Of a DNA stretch of 59,964 nucleotides, positions 25,057 to 34,697 are shown piece by piece; position 1 is the first letter of the stretch; every line of letters starts with the position of its first letter. This DNA is from Thermoplasmatales archaeon ex4572_165. Its GTDB lineage: Archaea > Thermoplasmatota > E2 > DHVEG-1. The notes under the pieces were generated by a model. The model was not told where the DNA came from. It did no database searches and was given only the letters and a program-made list of their open reading frames with translations. A program made the position numbers and the translations under genes. The DNA is taken from positions 1 through 59,964 of the forward strand of contig NJDG01000002.1 in assembly GCA_002254885.1 (NCBI GenBank). Reading direction: 5' to 3'.

Positions 25057-26981
25057 GCAAATGCCTCCGGTAAATCTTTAATATCCTTATAATTGAAAAC
25101 AGGACCATCTTTGCAGACATACAGATGATTTATTTGACAATGACCACATTTTCCAACACCACATTTCATTCTTCTTTCAAGAGACACAATGATATGATCA
25201 TCAGGAACTCCTAAATCTTCTAGGATTTGAATACAAAATGGATACATTACAGGAGGTCCAACAATAGTACAAATCGTGTTTTTCGTATCAAATTTTAATT
25301 GAGGTATAAGTTTTGTGATAAGACCAACCTGTCCATCCCAACAATCACCCTCTGGACATTTATCAACAGTTCTTAGATGATGAATATCAGACCTATCATC
25401 CCAAGATTCAACCTCAGATTGAAATAACAATTCACATGGTTCTTTACACCCATATAAAATAAAAACTTCACCATAATCCTTACGATTTTTCTTATCAACG
25501 ATAAAATTAATAAGAGATCTTAAAGGAGGTAGTCCCAATCCACCTGCAATAAATAATAAATCACGACCCTTTAATTCCTCAACATCAAATCCATGTCCAA
25601 AAGGACCTCTAATACCAATTTTATCTCCTTTTTTAAGTTCATGAAGCTTATTTGTAACTTCCCCAATTTTTCTAACAACCAACTCAAATGTCTGACTTCC
25701 AGGAGGTGATGAAATTGAGATCGGTGCTTCACCAATTCCCATGAGAGATACTTCAACAAATTGACCTGGATTATGCCCTAGTTTTTCATTCGAATCTAAA
25801 GAGATTTCAAATAATTTTTCTGTCTTTGTTAACGATTCTACTCGTTTAATTGTTGCAGGATTAGTATGATGCAAAGATTTTGCTTTATCTGAATCCACCT
25901 CTGAAACTTTAACATTCATAGTTACAGGACGGTCTTTCTGCTCATTTAAAATAGATTCAGATTCATCAAAAACAAGGTTGATAACTTTAACAGGATCTGC
26001 AATATCTGGTATACATTGAGTTGAACATCTTCCACAACCAACACATGCTACAAACCCTAAACGATCTGGCATATATTTCCCTTTTCTATAAAAACGATGA
26101 CGATATCGTTCTTTAATATCTTCTCGGAATATCTCCCCACCTGCAACTTCTGTAAATTGACGAAGCAGACATCCATCCCAAGTACGAACACGTTTTCCCT
26201 GATTTTTTAGATCAATCTCATCAACTACATCATAACAAAAACATGTTGGACATACCATAGTACAGGTTCCACAGGCAAGACATTTTTCAGATTGTGAATC
26301 CCATACTTTACTATCATAGTTTTGTTCTAATAGACTGTAACATTGTTTTGGATCAATTTTCATGCCACGTTTTGCTTTTCCTTGTGCAGCTATTTGAATT
26401 GCCTTAACTTTTTGTTTATCAACAGCATTTGCATCTCTTACTTTTGATGCTTTTTTAAGCAATTCTTCACCTTTTTTTGAACCAACATCTATTGCTATTC
26501 TATTGCCCAAATCTGTGATATATAAATCAAAGCCATCTTCGATAAAAGATGTATTCATACTCCCAAAAAATGCTCGTTCACTGACATTTAGAACATCTGA
26601 ACCAATAAGAATCGAATTTTTTCTTCTTTGAAGATATGCCTGTGAAATATCTGTATCTAAATAATATGCATCCATTTGTTGAATTGCAATTAGATCATAA
26701 GGATGAATTCCAACAATAATCTTTTGTTTTTCTTGTTCATTTTCTTCAAGTTTAAATGGTGAATCAATATTTGCTTTCATTAATGTTTCATATTGTGGAA
26801 GAAAATATTTTTTAGGTGGAAGAATTGTTGTATCATAATCAAGACGTAATTCTTCTGATGAGTCAAGAGGTCCAAAGACAAAAGTGTTTCCTTTGGCTTT
26901 CACCCCTTCAATATCATATATTTCATCTTCAATTAATACATCGATAAATTTATTGAAATCATTTTTTGATATTATTTTCAT
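25053..26981 (-). CDS. hydBG: Fused sulfhydrogenase beta-gamma subunit (HydB-HydG)
   Basis: A single 642-residue frame combines two proteins that are separate in Pyrococcus. Residues 1-350 are HydB: an N-terminal domain (IVGIHPYDLIAIQQMDAYY) and two 4Fe-4S motifs (CLACGTCTMVCPTC and CVGCGRCSTQC). From about 365 follows HydG, a ferredoxin-NADP reductase-like domain with FAD site (APISISSPPG), NAD(P) site (LLFIAGGLGLPPLRSL) and a C-terminal 2Fe-2S-binding loop (MKCGVGKCGHCQIN...C). The linker at about 345-370 is polar. Gene order B-G-D-A is the same as in Pyrococcus. GAGGT before the ATG at 26981 supports the start. The fusion is clear in the frame. Confidence 0.92.
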   Translation of the reverse strand: MKIISKNDFNKFIDVLIEDEIYDIEGVKAKGNTFVFGPLDSSEELRLDYDTTILPPKKYFLPQYETLMKANIDSPFKLEENEQEKQKIIVGIHPYDLIAIQQMDAYYLDTDISQAYLQRRKNSILIGSDVLNVSERAFFGSMNTSFIEDGFDLYITDLGNRIAIDVGSKKGEELLKKASKVRDANAVDKQKVKAIQIAAQGKAKRGMKIDPKQCYSLLEQNYDSKVWDSQSEKCLACGTCTMVCPTCFCYDVVDEIDLKNQGKRVRTWDGCLLRQFTEVAGGEIFREDIKERYRHRFYRKGKYMPDRLGFVACVGCGRCSTQCIPDIADPVKVINLVFDESESILNEQKDRPVTMNVKVSEVDSDKAKSLHHTNPATIKRVESLTKTEKLFEISLDSNEKLGHNPGQFVEVSLMGIGEAPISISSPPGSQTFELVVRKIGEVTNKLHELKKGDKIGIRGPFGHGFDVEELKGRDLLFIAGGLGLPPLRSLINFIVDKKNRKDYGEVFILYGCKEPCELLFQSEVESWDDRSDIHHLRTVDKCPEGDCWDGQVGLITKLIPQLKFDTKNTICTIVGPPVMYPFCIQILEDLGVPDDHIIVSLERRMKCGVGKCGHCQINHLYVCKDGPVFNYKDIKDLPEAFA

Positions 26982-27171
26982 TTTTTAACCTCAAAAAACC
27001 CCCTTGTTTTAGAGAATTTCTTTAAATTTTCAATATCAACTTCCTATTAATAAGGGTTATGAATAAAGATATTTTAGAAATGATATCCATAATTAAACAT
27101 TTTATTAAATATATTTATGATTATATTAACAATAAAGTGATAAAAATTGTAAAATAAATCATTTTACAATC

Positions 27172-28530
27172 TTAAATTCCATCTTTAATAAAACCATGTT
27201 CCATCATAAGCTGTGTTTGATCACGTGCTTTTTTTATAATCTGCATTGAATTATCATATAGTTCTTGACGGGATGGTTTTACTCTTGCGATTCCTTGACT
27301 TATTGCTTTCATTCCAACAGCAGCTGCTTCTCTTGGGAACACCTCCCAATTATCCATTGTTGGAACAATAGATGTTTCTGTTAATCCTGCATCTTCTGCT
27401 GTTTTTGCAAGTTCATATGCTGCTGCTATACACATTTCATCTGTGATTGTTTCAGCTCGTACATCAAGAGTTCCTCTAAAAATACCTGGGAATCCTAGCG
27501 AGTTATTAATTTGATTTGGAAAGTCAGATCTTCCGGTTGCAAAGATTTTGACTCCTGCATCTTCTGCCTCCCAAGGCCATATCTCAGGAATGGGGTTTGC
27601 TGTTGCAAAAACAATGGAATCATCAGACATGGTTTTAATCCATTCTTTTTTAATGGTTCCTGGCCCTGGTTTACTTGCTGCAATACAGATATCTGCATTC
27701 TTAAATGCATCTTTAATAGATCCTGTTCGGTTCTCAGCATTAGATTTTAGTGCCATTTCCCATTTTACATGGTTGATCTTTTTGTTTTTTTCAAGATCTT
27801 TTCGTGATGAATTCAAGATTCCCTTACTATCTACCATGATGATGTTTTGTTGTTTGATTCCTGCCGCAATTAAAACCCTGGCAATCGCGATATTAGCAGC
27901 GCCTGTCCCAATCATAGTAACTAATGCTGTGTTAAGATTTTTCCCTACTAGTTTTAATGCATTTATTGCCCCTGCTGTTACGATTGTTGCAGTTCCTTGT
28001 TGATCATCGTGCCAAACCGGTATATCCATTTCTTTTCTGAGTCTATCTAGTATATCAAAACATTTTGGACTTGCAATATCTTCTAAATTAATTCCACCAT
28101 AACTAGGTTTTAACCATTTCACTGCTTGTATGATTTCTTCTGGGTTTTTTGTGTCTAGACATATTGGATGAGCATCTATTCCACCGAGATATTTAAAAAG
28201 TAAAGATTTTCCTTCCATTACAGGAAGTCCCGCCTCAGGTCCAATATCTCCCAATCCAAGAACCCTTGTTCCATCACTTACTACTGCTATTGTGTTCCAT
28301 TTGTTTGTATGATCATATACTTTTATTGGGTTTTTTTGAATGTCTCTACAAGGTTCTGCTACACCTGGAGTATACCAAATTCCAAAATCATCAAAGTTTT
28401 TTATGCGACATTTAGGAATAACCTCAATTTTCCCTTTGTAAAATGGATGAAGTTTCATTGCGTCTTTACCTGGTTTATGTGCTTTTTCTAATAATTTTTT
28501 TTCTTCAACCTTTTCCATTTCATCCACCAT
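27172..28530 (-). CDS. Malic enzyme (malate dehydrogenase, oxaloacetate-decarboxylating)
   Basis: Converts malate to pyruvate and CO2 with reduction of NAD(P). The 452-residue protein shows the N-terminal [12 protein letters not shown] with the catalytic Tyr region, the metal site FGGINLEDI-like segment ([15 protein letters not shown]), [12 protein letters not shown], and the nucleotide-binding [16 protein letters not shown] followed by an acidic residue at the strand end (MVDSKG), which favours NAD. The C-terminal domain closes with [15 protein letters not shown]. No ribosome binding site is seen before ATG 28530, so it may be leaderless. It feeds pyruvate to Por and sits downstream of the aminotransferase and AOR genes. 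Confidence 0.93.
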   Translation of the reverse strand: MVDEMEKVEEKKLLEKAHKPGKDAMKLHPFYKGKIEVIPKCRIKNFDDFGIWYTPGVAEPCRDIQKNPIKVYDHTNKWNTIAVVSDGTRVLGLGDIGPEAGLPVMEGKSLLFKYLGGIDAHPICLDTKNPEEIIQAVKWLKPSYGGINLEDIASPKCFDILDRLRKEMDIPVWHDDQQGTATIVTAGAINALKLVGKNLNTALVTMIGTGAANIAIARVLIAAGIKQQNIIMVDSKGILNSSRKDLEKNKKINHVKWEMALKSNAENRTGSIKDAFKNADICIAASKPGPGTIKKEWIKTMSDDSIVFATANPIPEIWPWEAEDAGVKIFATGRSDFPNQINNSLGFPGIFRGTLDVRAETITDEMCIAAAYELAKTAEDAGLTETSIVPTMDNWEVFPREAAAVGMKAISQGIARVKPSRQELYDNSMQIIKKARDQTQLMMEHGFIKDGI

Positions 28531-28586
28531 AATATATCAATAAAGCTTATCATAAATTTATATTTTTATATATCTTTTCGTATGCC

Positions 28587-29747
28587 TTATTCTAATGATT
28601 TTTTAATGTTTTCAATTGCTTCATCAATCTTTTCAATAGTTGTAGCATATGAAAAACGAATATAGCCTTCACCATACGGGCCAAATGCAGTTCCTGGAAG
28701 TGCTGCAACACCTGCGTTATTTAAAAGATGATCCGCACATTCAGATGCATTCATCCCTGTTTTTTTGATATTTGCAAATGCATAAAACGCACCTTTTGGT
28801 GCTTTACACGAAAAACCAGGTATAGAATTTAAACCCTGTACAATACAATCACGTTTCTTTCTGAATCGATTCATCATATCAGAAATAAAATCTTGATCCC
28901 CTTTTAGTGCTTCAACACCAGCATACTGAGTGAAAGATGCCGTGCAAGAAATCGCACTCACTAAAAAATCCTGTAGCCGCTTTGCCATGCCCACAGGTGT
29001 AACCATATATCCAAGTCTCCAACCAGTCATTGCATAATACTTTGAAAAACCATCTAGAAGAACTGTACGCTCTTTTGCTTCATCCCTTAATGTTGGAGTG
29101 TAATGCTTCGCATCATAAGTCATCTTTGAATATATTTCATCTGAAACAATAAAGAAATCATTTTCCTCAGCTATTTCTGCTATCTCATCCATTTCCTGTT
29201 TTGTCATAACAGAGCCCGTGGGATTCTGTGGTGAATTTAAAATAAGAAGCTTTGTTTTTTTTGTAACTCTCTTTAAAACATCACCTGGATTCATGCGAAA
29301 CTCATTTTTCTCCAACAGAGGCACCATCACTTTTTTTGCACCAATAAAAGATGAAACAGAGCCATATGTTGGGTACCCCGGATCTGGATAAATCACTTCA
29401 TCACCTGGATTAACTGTTGCCAACATAGTAAAAAAAATACCTGGTTTTAACCCTGGCGTTATCACAATTTGTTCCATATCTGGTCGATAACCCCTAGTAT
29501 GTTCTATTTCATCAACAACAGCCTGACGCAGATCACTTAAACCAATTGATGGGACATAATGTGTTTTTTTGTTTTTAATTGCATCAATCCCTGCTTTACT
29601 GATATGATCTGGTGTTTCCATATCTGGCTCACCAATCTCAAAATGAAGGATTTTTTTCCCTTTTCGCTCTAATCCTTGGGCCTTTGCAAGAACCTCAAAT
29701 GCTGCTTCCCCATAAATTTGACCCGCACCTTTACTTAATTTTGGCAT
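28587..29747 (-). CDS. Class I/II PLP-dependent aminotransferase (aspartate/alanine type)
   Basis: A 386-residue fold-type I aminotransferase. Visible marks are FEIGEPDMETPDHI near the N-terminus, the PLP-contacting NSPQNPTGSVM, the SDEIYSKMTYD segment, and the Schiff-base Lys in DGFSKYYAMTGWRLGY (near residue 235). C-terminal YIRFSYATT carries the substrate carboxylate-binding Arg. It probably transfers amino groups between alanine or aspartate and 2-oxoglutarate, as first step of amino-acid fermentation. The exact substrate cannot be read. GGTG precedes the ATG at 29747. The gene lies 31 bases after AOR. Confidence 0.9.
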   Translation of the reverse strand: MPKLSKGAGQIYGEAAFEVLAKAQGLERKGKKILHFEIGEPDMETPDHISKAGIDAIKNKKTHYVPSIGLSDLRQAVVDEIEHTRGYRPDMEQIVITPGLKPGIFFTMLATVNPGDEVIYPDPGYPTYGSVSSFIGAKKVMVPLLEKNEFRMNPGDVLKRVTKKTKLLILNSPQNPTGSVMTKQEMDEIAEIAEENDFFIVSDEIYSKMTYDAKHYTPTLRDEAKERTVLLDGFSKYYAMTGWRLGYMVTPVGMAKRLQDFLVSAISCTASFTQYAGVEALKGDQDFISDMMNRFRKKRDCIVQGLNSIPGFSCKAPKGAFYAFANIKKTGMNASECADHLLNNAGVAALPGTAFGPYGEGYIRFSYATTIEKIDEAIENIKKSLE

Positions 29748-29778
29748 ATTTTTTCACCTATTTCCTCTAATGAAAACA

Positions 29779-31602
29779 TTATTTTTTATAAGAATCTAAA
29801 CCAAGTGTTTTCAGTTTCTTTTCTGTTGGAATTCCTTTTTGATCCCAGCCTCTAATTTGATAGTATTCCTGGATGCTTTGCTGAAATTCCTTTTTTGAAA
29901 GAACTCTGTCTTTTGCCGGACCCTTTGAAAAACTATCTGTAAAAAATCGCTCTGGGAGAATATCGGAGTTTTCTTTTAATCCCTCTCTAATATTAAATAA
30001 TCGGATAAGATTCCAAATCCTTTCACCACATTTCAGATAACTATCAACAGTGTGATCAAAGCCTGTTGCATGATTCCACATTTCAACACAGTCTTCTTCT
30101 GAAATTGGAGCGAAATCACAAAGCACTAACGAGAAAAAAGCTGCTCGTTCATCTTGAATTTCCTTTACCATTTTTGCTTTTTTTTCAAATGAAAATCTAT
30201 CAAGTTCAGGATCATAAAGCTCTGCTTTTGCAACCCATGCTCTTTGATGACATCCCCCTCTATCAGATGTGGCATAAGCAATTCCCATACCATTGGTTCC
30301 CCGCGGATCATAACCTGGAATTTCAAGTCCTTTTGCATGTATTGCATAAGAAGATGAATTCTTTCCAAATTGCTCTGATGCATATTTCACGCCTTCTGAA
30401 AGAATGTCAGCTGCTTTTCCCTTCCGATATGCAATCGCATGAATAAACCTGGCAATTTCTTCTGTATCTCCCCAGTCAATATTAATATCATTTAGATCTT
30501 TTTTTTCAATTAATCCTTTCTGATATGCTTCAATTGCAAAACCAAGCACACACCCAAGAGAAATCGTATCCATCCCAAGCTCATTGCATCGTTCATTAAG
30601 AAACGCAACTTCCTCAACTGTCTTTATCTCAAGATTTGTACCCATCAATGCAAGTGTTTCATATTCAGGTCCAACAAGAGAAATACCTTTATGAGGACCC
30701 TGTTTAATCGATGATTTATTCCAACAGGCAATTATGCAATTAAAACATGCACCAGAAGAATCAACGATATGATCTACCATGGTTTCTGCTGAAAGGTCAT
30801 CTCCATGTTCAAACTGACCTTCCTGAAAATTTCTTGTTGGGATAAAACCCTCATCATTAACAGGTTTCACCCAGTATGGTGTACCAAACTGTTTTCGCAG
30901 AGGGACAAAATCATTTTCCTTTATTTTTTTTAAGATTTCTTTTGCTTGGGCATTATATGCATCCTCATCATGTAAAGGAACCTTTTTTGACCCAGATACA
31001 ATAATAGCCTTAACGTTTTTAGAACCCATCACAGCACCTGGTCCACCTCGACCTGCGTGACGATGACCCTCTATTGTTATTGATGAAAATTTTACTAGGT
31101 TTTCACCAGCTGGTCCTATAACTGCTGTACGCATTTTCCCATGAATTTTCTGTAGTTTCTCATGAGTCTTTTGACATTCCATACCCCATAAATCCTTTGC
31201 ATCATGAAATGTTACTAAATCATCCTTAATTTCAATATATATGGGTTTCTCACTTTTTCCCTTTATATTAATTACGTCCCATCCTGCTTTTTTCATGTCA
31301 GATGCGAAAATTCCACCAAAATGAGAATCTAAATAAAGACCAGTGGATGGAGATTTTGTAACAACTGTTCCTCTTCCCGATGTTTGAATTTTTGTTCCAG
31401 TTAATGGACCTGTTGTAAAAAGTAACAAGTTTTCAGGAGATAACGGATCAGTATTTTTTGGAAGAGTATCAAAAAGAATTTTCGCTCCAAGACCTTTAGC
31501 TCCAATAAATTGTTTACAGAAATCCAGGTCAGTATCTGAAACAAAAGTTTTTTGTGTTGTCACATCAATCTCTAATATTTTACCAGTATATCCACCACTC
31601 AT
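29779..31602 (-). CDS. aor: Aldehyde:ferredoxin oxidoreductase (tungsten enzyme)
   Basis: Oxidises aldehydes to acids with ferredoxin. The 607-residue protein opens with GGYTGKILEIDVTTQ, has the pterin-binding region (HAGRGGPGAVMGSKNVKAI), the 4Fe-4S ligands in SSGACFNCIIAC with a further Cys in LVLCDFAP, and the second pterin contacts near GYDPRGTNGMGIAYATSDRGG. Length and motifs match the AOR/FOR family. The substrate class (AOR, FOR, GAPOR or others) is not determinable here. It is placed between homoserine dehydrogenase and the aminotransferase on the minus strand, so aldehydes from 2-oxoacid decarboxylation are plausible substrates. Confidence 0.93.
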   Translation of the reverse strand: MSGGYTGKILEIDVTTQKTFVSDTDLDFCKQFIGAKGLGAKILFDTLPKNTDPLSPENLLLFTTGPLTGTKIQTSGRGTVVTKSPSTGLYLDSHFGGIFASDMKKAGWDVINIKGKSEKPIYIEIKDDLVTFHDAKDLWGMECQKTHEKLQKIHGKMRTAVIGPAGENLVKFSSITIEGHRHAGRGGPGAVMGSKNVKAIIVSGSKKVPLHDEDAYNAQAKEILKKIKENDFVPLRKQFGTPYWVKPVNDEGFIPTRNFQEGQFEHGDDLSAETMVDHIVDSSGACFNCIIACWNKSSIKQGPHKGISLVGPEYETLALMGTNLEIKTVEEVAFLNERCNELGMDTISLGCVLGFAIEAYQKGLIEKKDLNDINIDWGDTEEIARFIHAIAYRKGKAADILSEGVKYASEQFGKNSSSYAIHAKGLEIPGYDPRGTNGMGIAYATSDRGGCHQRAWVAKAELYDPELDRFSFEKKAKMVKEIQDERAAFFSLVLCDFAPISEEDCVEMWNHATGFDHTVDSYLKCGERIWNLIRLFNIREGLKENSDILPERFFTDSFSKGPAKDRVLSKKEFQQSIQEYYQIRGWDQKGIPTEKKLKTLGLDSYKK

Positions 31603-31644
31603 TCAATCACCTTTTATTCTAATTTTCATATTATTGCAATTAAG

Positions 31645-32688
31645 TTATTCTTCACCCTGCACTTTACGGTTAAGCTCTAAAAGATCAACTAGTAAAGAAA
31701 AACCAGTCTCTCTTTTTCCAGCACCAGGCCCTACAATTGTTACAGGACCAAGTTCATCAGTTGTAAACGTTAAAGCATTTATAGCTTCATTAACCCCTGC
31801 AAGAGGATCACTTAATGGAAGTTTCACGGGTTCAACCTTTGCATCAATAGATCCATCTGGTTTTACAAAGGCACTTCCAATTAATTTCCATCGTTTTCCT
31901 TCTTTTTTAGCCAAGTTAATATCTTCTTTTGTTATCTTTGTAATACCTGTACATTTTACATCTTCCCAACCAAGTTTTTCTCCAAGGACAACATTTGTTA
32001 AGATGACTACTTTACCAAGTGCATCAAGACCTTCCACATCACCTGTTGGATCTGCTTCTGCATACCCAAGTTCTTGTGCTTTTTTCAACGCATCTTCATA
32101 GGCCATACCCTCTTCCATTCGAGTAAGGATATAATTAGTGGTGCCATTCATAATCCCTTTAAAACCCGTGATCTTAGTTCCTGCCAGAGTATATTTTGCT
32201 AGATTAATAACTGGTGTTCCTGCAAGAACCACTCCTTCAAATCCATAATGCACATGTTTTTTTTCTGCTTTATCTAGTAATGCCCTTACTTCTTTTACGA
32301 CTGGACCTTTGTTTGTTGATACAACATGTTTACCTGCATCAAATGCTGCATGAATATGTTCAAGAGCAGGTTGACCTGTTTTCACATCAGTAAACGTAAT
32401 CTCAATAATCACATCTGCATTAGTTTCCTTTATCGTTTGCAGACTATCCATACCTTTCTTTCCATCTGGATATTCATCAAGTTTTTTTCCTTCTTTCACC
32501 ATATCAAGAATCATGTTCATATCTAGACCTTGTTCATCATACACTGATCCTTTCATGATATCAGAAATGGCAACAATTGAAAAATCAAAACCATAACGTT
32601 TTCTTAGCATCTCCTTTTTTTCTAGAAGGATCTCAGTCAGACCCTGTCCAACAACACCATAGCCAATAAATGCTAGTTTCAATGTCAT
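31645..32688 (-). CDS. hom: Homoserine dehydrogenase
   Basis: Reduces aspartate semialdehyde to homoserine for Thr and Met. The 347-residue protein has the NAD(P) site FIGYGVVGQGL, VVSTNKGPV, and the family signature GIMNGTTNYILTRM followed by AQELGYAEADPTGDVEGLDA. There is no C-terminal ACT domain, so no feedback regulation by Thr is expected. ATG 32688 is chosen over the upstream frame start at 32727 because it gives the standard N-terminus and has GGGGGAATTAG ahead. It starts four bases after the stop of the unrecognised 424-residue gene, so the two are surely co-transcribed. Confidence 0.94.
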   Translation of the reverse strand: MTLKLAFIGYGVVGQGLTEILLEKKEMLRKRYGFDFSIVAISDIMKGSVYDEQGLDMNMILDMVKEGKKLDEYPDGKKGMDSLQTIKETNADVIIEITFTDVKTGQPALEHIHAAFDAGKHVVSTNKGPVVKEVRALLDKAEKKHVHYGFEGVVLAGTPVINLAKYTLAGTKITGFKGIMNGTTNYILTRMEEGMAYEDALKKAQELGYAEADPTGDVEGLDALGKVVILTNVVLGEKLGWEDVKCTGITKITKEDINLAKKEGKRWKLIGSAFVKPDGSIDAKVEPVKLPLSDPLAGVNEAINALTFTTDELGPVTIVGPGAGKRETGFSLLVDLLELNRKVQGEE

Positions 32689-32692
32689 CTTT

Positions 32693-33967
32693 CTAATTCC
32701 CCCAATGATGAAGCTTTGGAGCTGCAATAAAAGAAAGTCCTTTCTTTGTCAGCTCTTTTGCTGTATTATTCAACGCATCATGTTTATCTAAATAGTTCTG
32801 TGTAAGCATTGGCATCATCCCTTTTTCATTGATATCTGATTTAGGGAGGAAATATTCAAGAATATCACTTGGATGCTCTCTTTTCTGCTCCACCTTTATT
32901 TCTCCACCTTCATGTTTTGCACTGATATTTTTAATGTTTTCTGCTAATTCTAAAAGTTCATCACGTCGATCATATGGTTGTATTACAATACTTTTCCATG
33001 TTTCAAAAATATGATGTTCAAAACGGACGAAATCACCAAGCTCTAAGCAATTTCTTACATAGTCACTCATTTCAATAGTTGCATTATTAACTGAATTAGA
33101 AAAATTAAAACCAATCAATGATGTTGATCCATCTTTTCGTGAAAACATACGTGCAGCCATTAACGTCCAAAAAATCGAATATGGATTATCATTTCCCATA
33201 TAAACTGATATTTTAAATTCAATATCAATACCAAGTTTATGCAAAAGATATCCAAGGAAAATAGTTCCAGGGTTGATATTTAGCACTTGTTTTACACCAT
33301 AATTTGTGTAGTAATAAAGAAACTCATCTACCCATTTTATTGGATGATCATTTGGTTGACCAATACCACCAAAATATCCAGTTATCGTTTCAGGTCCACC
33401 AAGATGAACATTAGATCCATCCGTTCCTTTTGTATCAAGTGTTTCACACCAGCTTGATCCTAGAATCTGCATTGCTGCCGACATTGCAAGTAAATCACCA
33501 TCTTCTTCTTGCTCCTTCATGTTTCTTACACGAATGAATCTCCCTGGCATCAGTTCCTGTTTTTTCAAAGCCTGCTTTGCCTCAGCTACAAAAAAAGGAA
33601 AATACTGACAGGCACTAATCTCAAGGGTAACTGGACAGTTCTCATTGAAAGTCATACTCGATACGCTATTGCCAAGTACTTTTTTTCTATAATCATCAAT
33701 TGAAATAAATGAATCATTATCAATCTGATTAATCAGCCAGTCTATATCTTTAACATATAATGGATTATTCTTTTCAAGTCGATTAAGAAGATTTTCAATG
33801 TTGCCAGATTCCCTTGCTTTTTGATTTATTTGATCTGGTCCACCATATTTGTTAACAACAGATAAAAGGTCATTAACAAGAGGGTTTTCTTTATCCAATA
33901 GAAAGGCGTTAATTTCATCAAGGCGTTTTTTTTCAATAGTTAGCAGTTTTCTCAATTCATCAGTCAT
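32693..33967 (-). CDS. Conserved-looking protein of unknown function, 424 residues
   Basis: Not recognised. The protein is soluble, without signal or membrane segment. An N-terminal helical part (residues 1-100) is followed by an alternating strand/helix region that might be a TIM-type barrel. It contains glycine-rich and polar clusters that look catalytic: VHLGGPETITGYFGGIGQP (about 195-215), VYMGNDNPYS (about 258-268), GFNFSNSVNNATIE (about 291-304), and ends with APKLHHWGN. I considered archaeal PEP carboxylase and B12-dependent mutases; neither signature is present. It is the first gene before hom and starts 154 bases from the divergent por operon. AAGGATATG context supports ATG 33967. 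A role tied to aspartate or homoserine metabolism is a guess from position. Confidence 0.7.
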   Translation of the reverse strand: MTDELRKLLTIEKKRLDEINAFLLDKENPLVNDLLSVVNKYGGPDQINQKARESGNIENLLNRLEKNNPLYVKDIDWLINQIDNDSFISIDDYRKKVLGNSVSSMTFNENCPVTLEISACQYFPFFVAEAKQALKKQELMPGRFIRVRNMKEQEEDGDLLAMSAAMQILGSSWCETLDTKGTDGSNVHLGGPETITGYFGGIGQPNDHPIKWVDEFLYYYTNYGVKQVLNINPGTIFLGYLLHKLGIDIEFKISVYMGNDNPYSIFWTLMAARMFSRKDGSTSLIGFNFSNSVNNATIEMSDYVRNCLELGDFVRFEHHIFETWKSIVIQPYDRRDELLELAENIKNISAKHEGGEIKVEQKREHPSDILEYFLPKSDINEKGMMPMLTQNYLDKHDALNNTAKELTKKGLSFIAAPKLHHWGN

Positions 33968-34109
33968 ATCCTTTCCCCCAAAAACACTATTCGGAAGGTG
34001 AAATAGTACTATTGCATATAATTAAGCCTATAAGAAATATTTGGTCAACACAACACCCACCACAGCGACAAAAACAATTATATGTACTCTTTTTATACGC
34101 TTCTAATGG

Positions 34110-34121
34110 GAGAATATTCTC
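34110..34121. promoter_or_regulatory. Perfect palindrome GAGAATATTCTC at the por ribosome binding site
   Basis: A 12-base perfect inverted repeat ending one base before the por operon ATG (34122) and overlapping the GGGAG ribosome binding site at 34108-34112. It could be an operator or a translation-control hairpin. A TATA-like element (TTTTATA) is at about 34091-34097. Confidence 0.45.
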
Positions 34122-34697
34122 ATGACACTAGATAACCTAATTGAAATAGTAATACATGGCCGAGGAGGTCAAGGTTCAGTAACTGCTGCAAACCTATTAG
34201 TCGCCGCAGCATTAAAAGACGGAAACAAAGGAGTACAAGCATTTCCAGTATTTGGAGCTGAACGAAGGGGTGCACCAGTACGAGCCTTTGCACGTATCTC
34301 AGAATCGGAGATTCATCTTCGCAGTGAAATCTATGAACCAGACGTGGTCATCATTCAAGATGAAAGTATCATGAACATTATTGATACTTTGAAAGGGATG
34401 AAAAAAGATGGAAAAATCCTTATAAATACCACAAAATCACCAGATGAATTTGATTTCTCAAATAAATTTAATGTTGCAACAGTAGATGCAACAGGTATTG
34501 CCATTAAACATGACATTCTTGTTGGTGGAATACCTGTGGTCAACACACCCATACTTGGAGCGGTTCCAAAAGTAGTTGAAAAGGTATCCCTACCTGCAAT
34601 TCAAGAAGTAATACAGGAAAAATGGAAAGGTGATGCAGGGAAAAACAATGTGAAGGCAACCAATGATGCGTTTAAACAAGTGGAGTTGAAATTTTGA
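34122..34697 (+). CDS. porC: Pyruvate:ferredoxin oxidoreductase gamma subunit
   Basis: The subunit that helps bind CoA in the four-subunit 2-oxoacid:ferredoxin oxidoreductase. The 191 residues begin with IEIVIHGRGGQGSVTAANLL and contain FPVFGAERRGAPVRAFARI, both standard for the gamma domain. It is first of four tightly packed genes in the order gamma-delta-alpha-beta typical of archaeal Por. It overlaps porD by four bases. The substrate is called pyruvate rather than other oxoacids from the porD form and gene order. Confidence 0.93.
   Translation: MTLDNLIEIVIHGRGGQGSVTAANLLVAAALKDGNKGVQAFPVFGAERRGAPVRAFARISESEIHLRSEIYEPDVVIIQDESIMNIIDTLKGMKKDGKILINTTKSPDEFDFSNKFNVATVDATGIAIKHDILVGGIPVVNTPILGAVPKVVEKVSLPAIQEVIQEKWKGDAGKNNVKATNDAFKQVELKF

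Noticed and set aside
27548-28003. Plus-strand frame of 151 residues opposite malic enzyme
   Set aside because: It lies within the minus-strand malic enzyme, and its hydrophobic pattern is the usual antisense artefact.
31634-32101. Plus-strand frame of 155 residues opposite homoserine dehydrogenase
   Set aside because: It is Ser/Pro-rich shadow sequence opposite a well-supported enzyme gene.
32693-33967. Archaeal-type PEP carboxylase
   Set aside because: The neighbourhood (malic enzyme, aminotransferase) suggested it, but the N-terminal and active-site motifs of that family are missing and the protein is about 80 residues too short.
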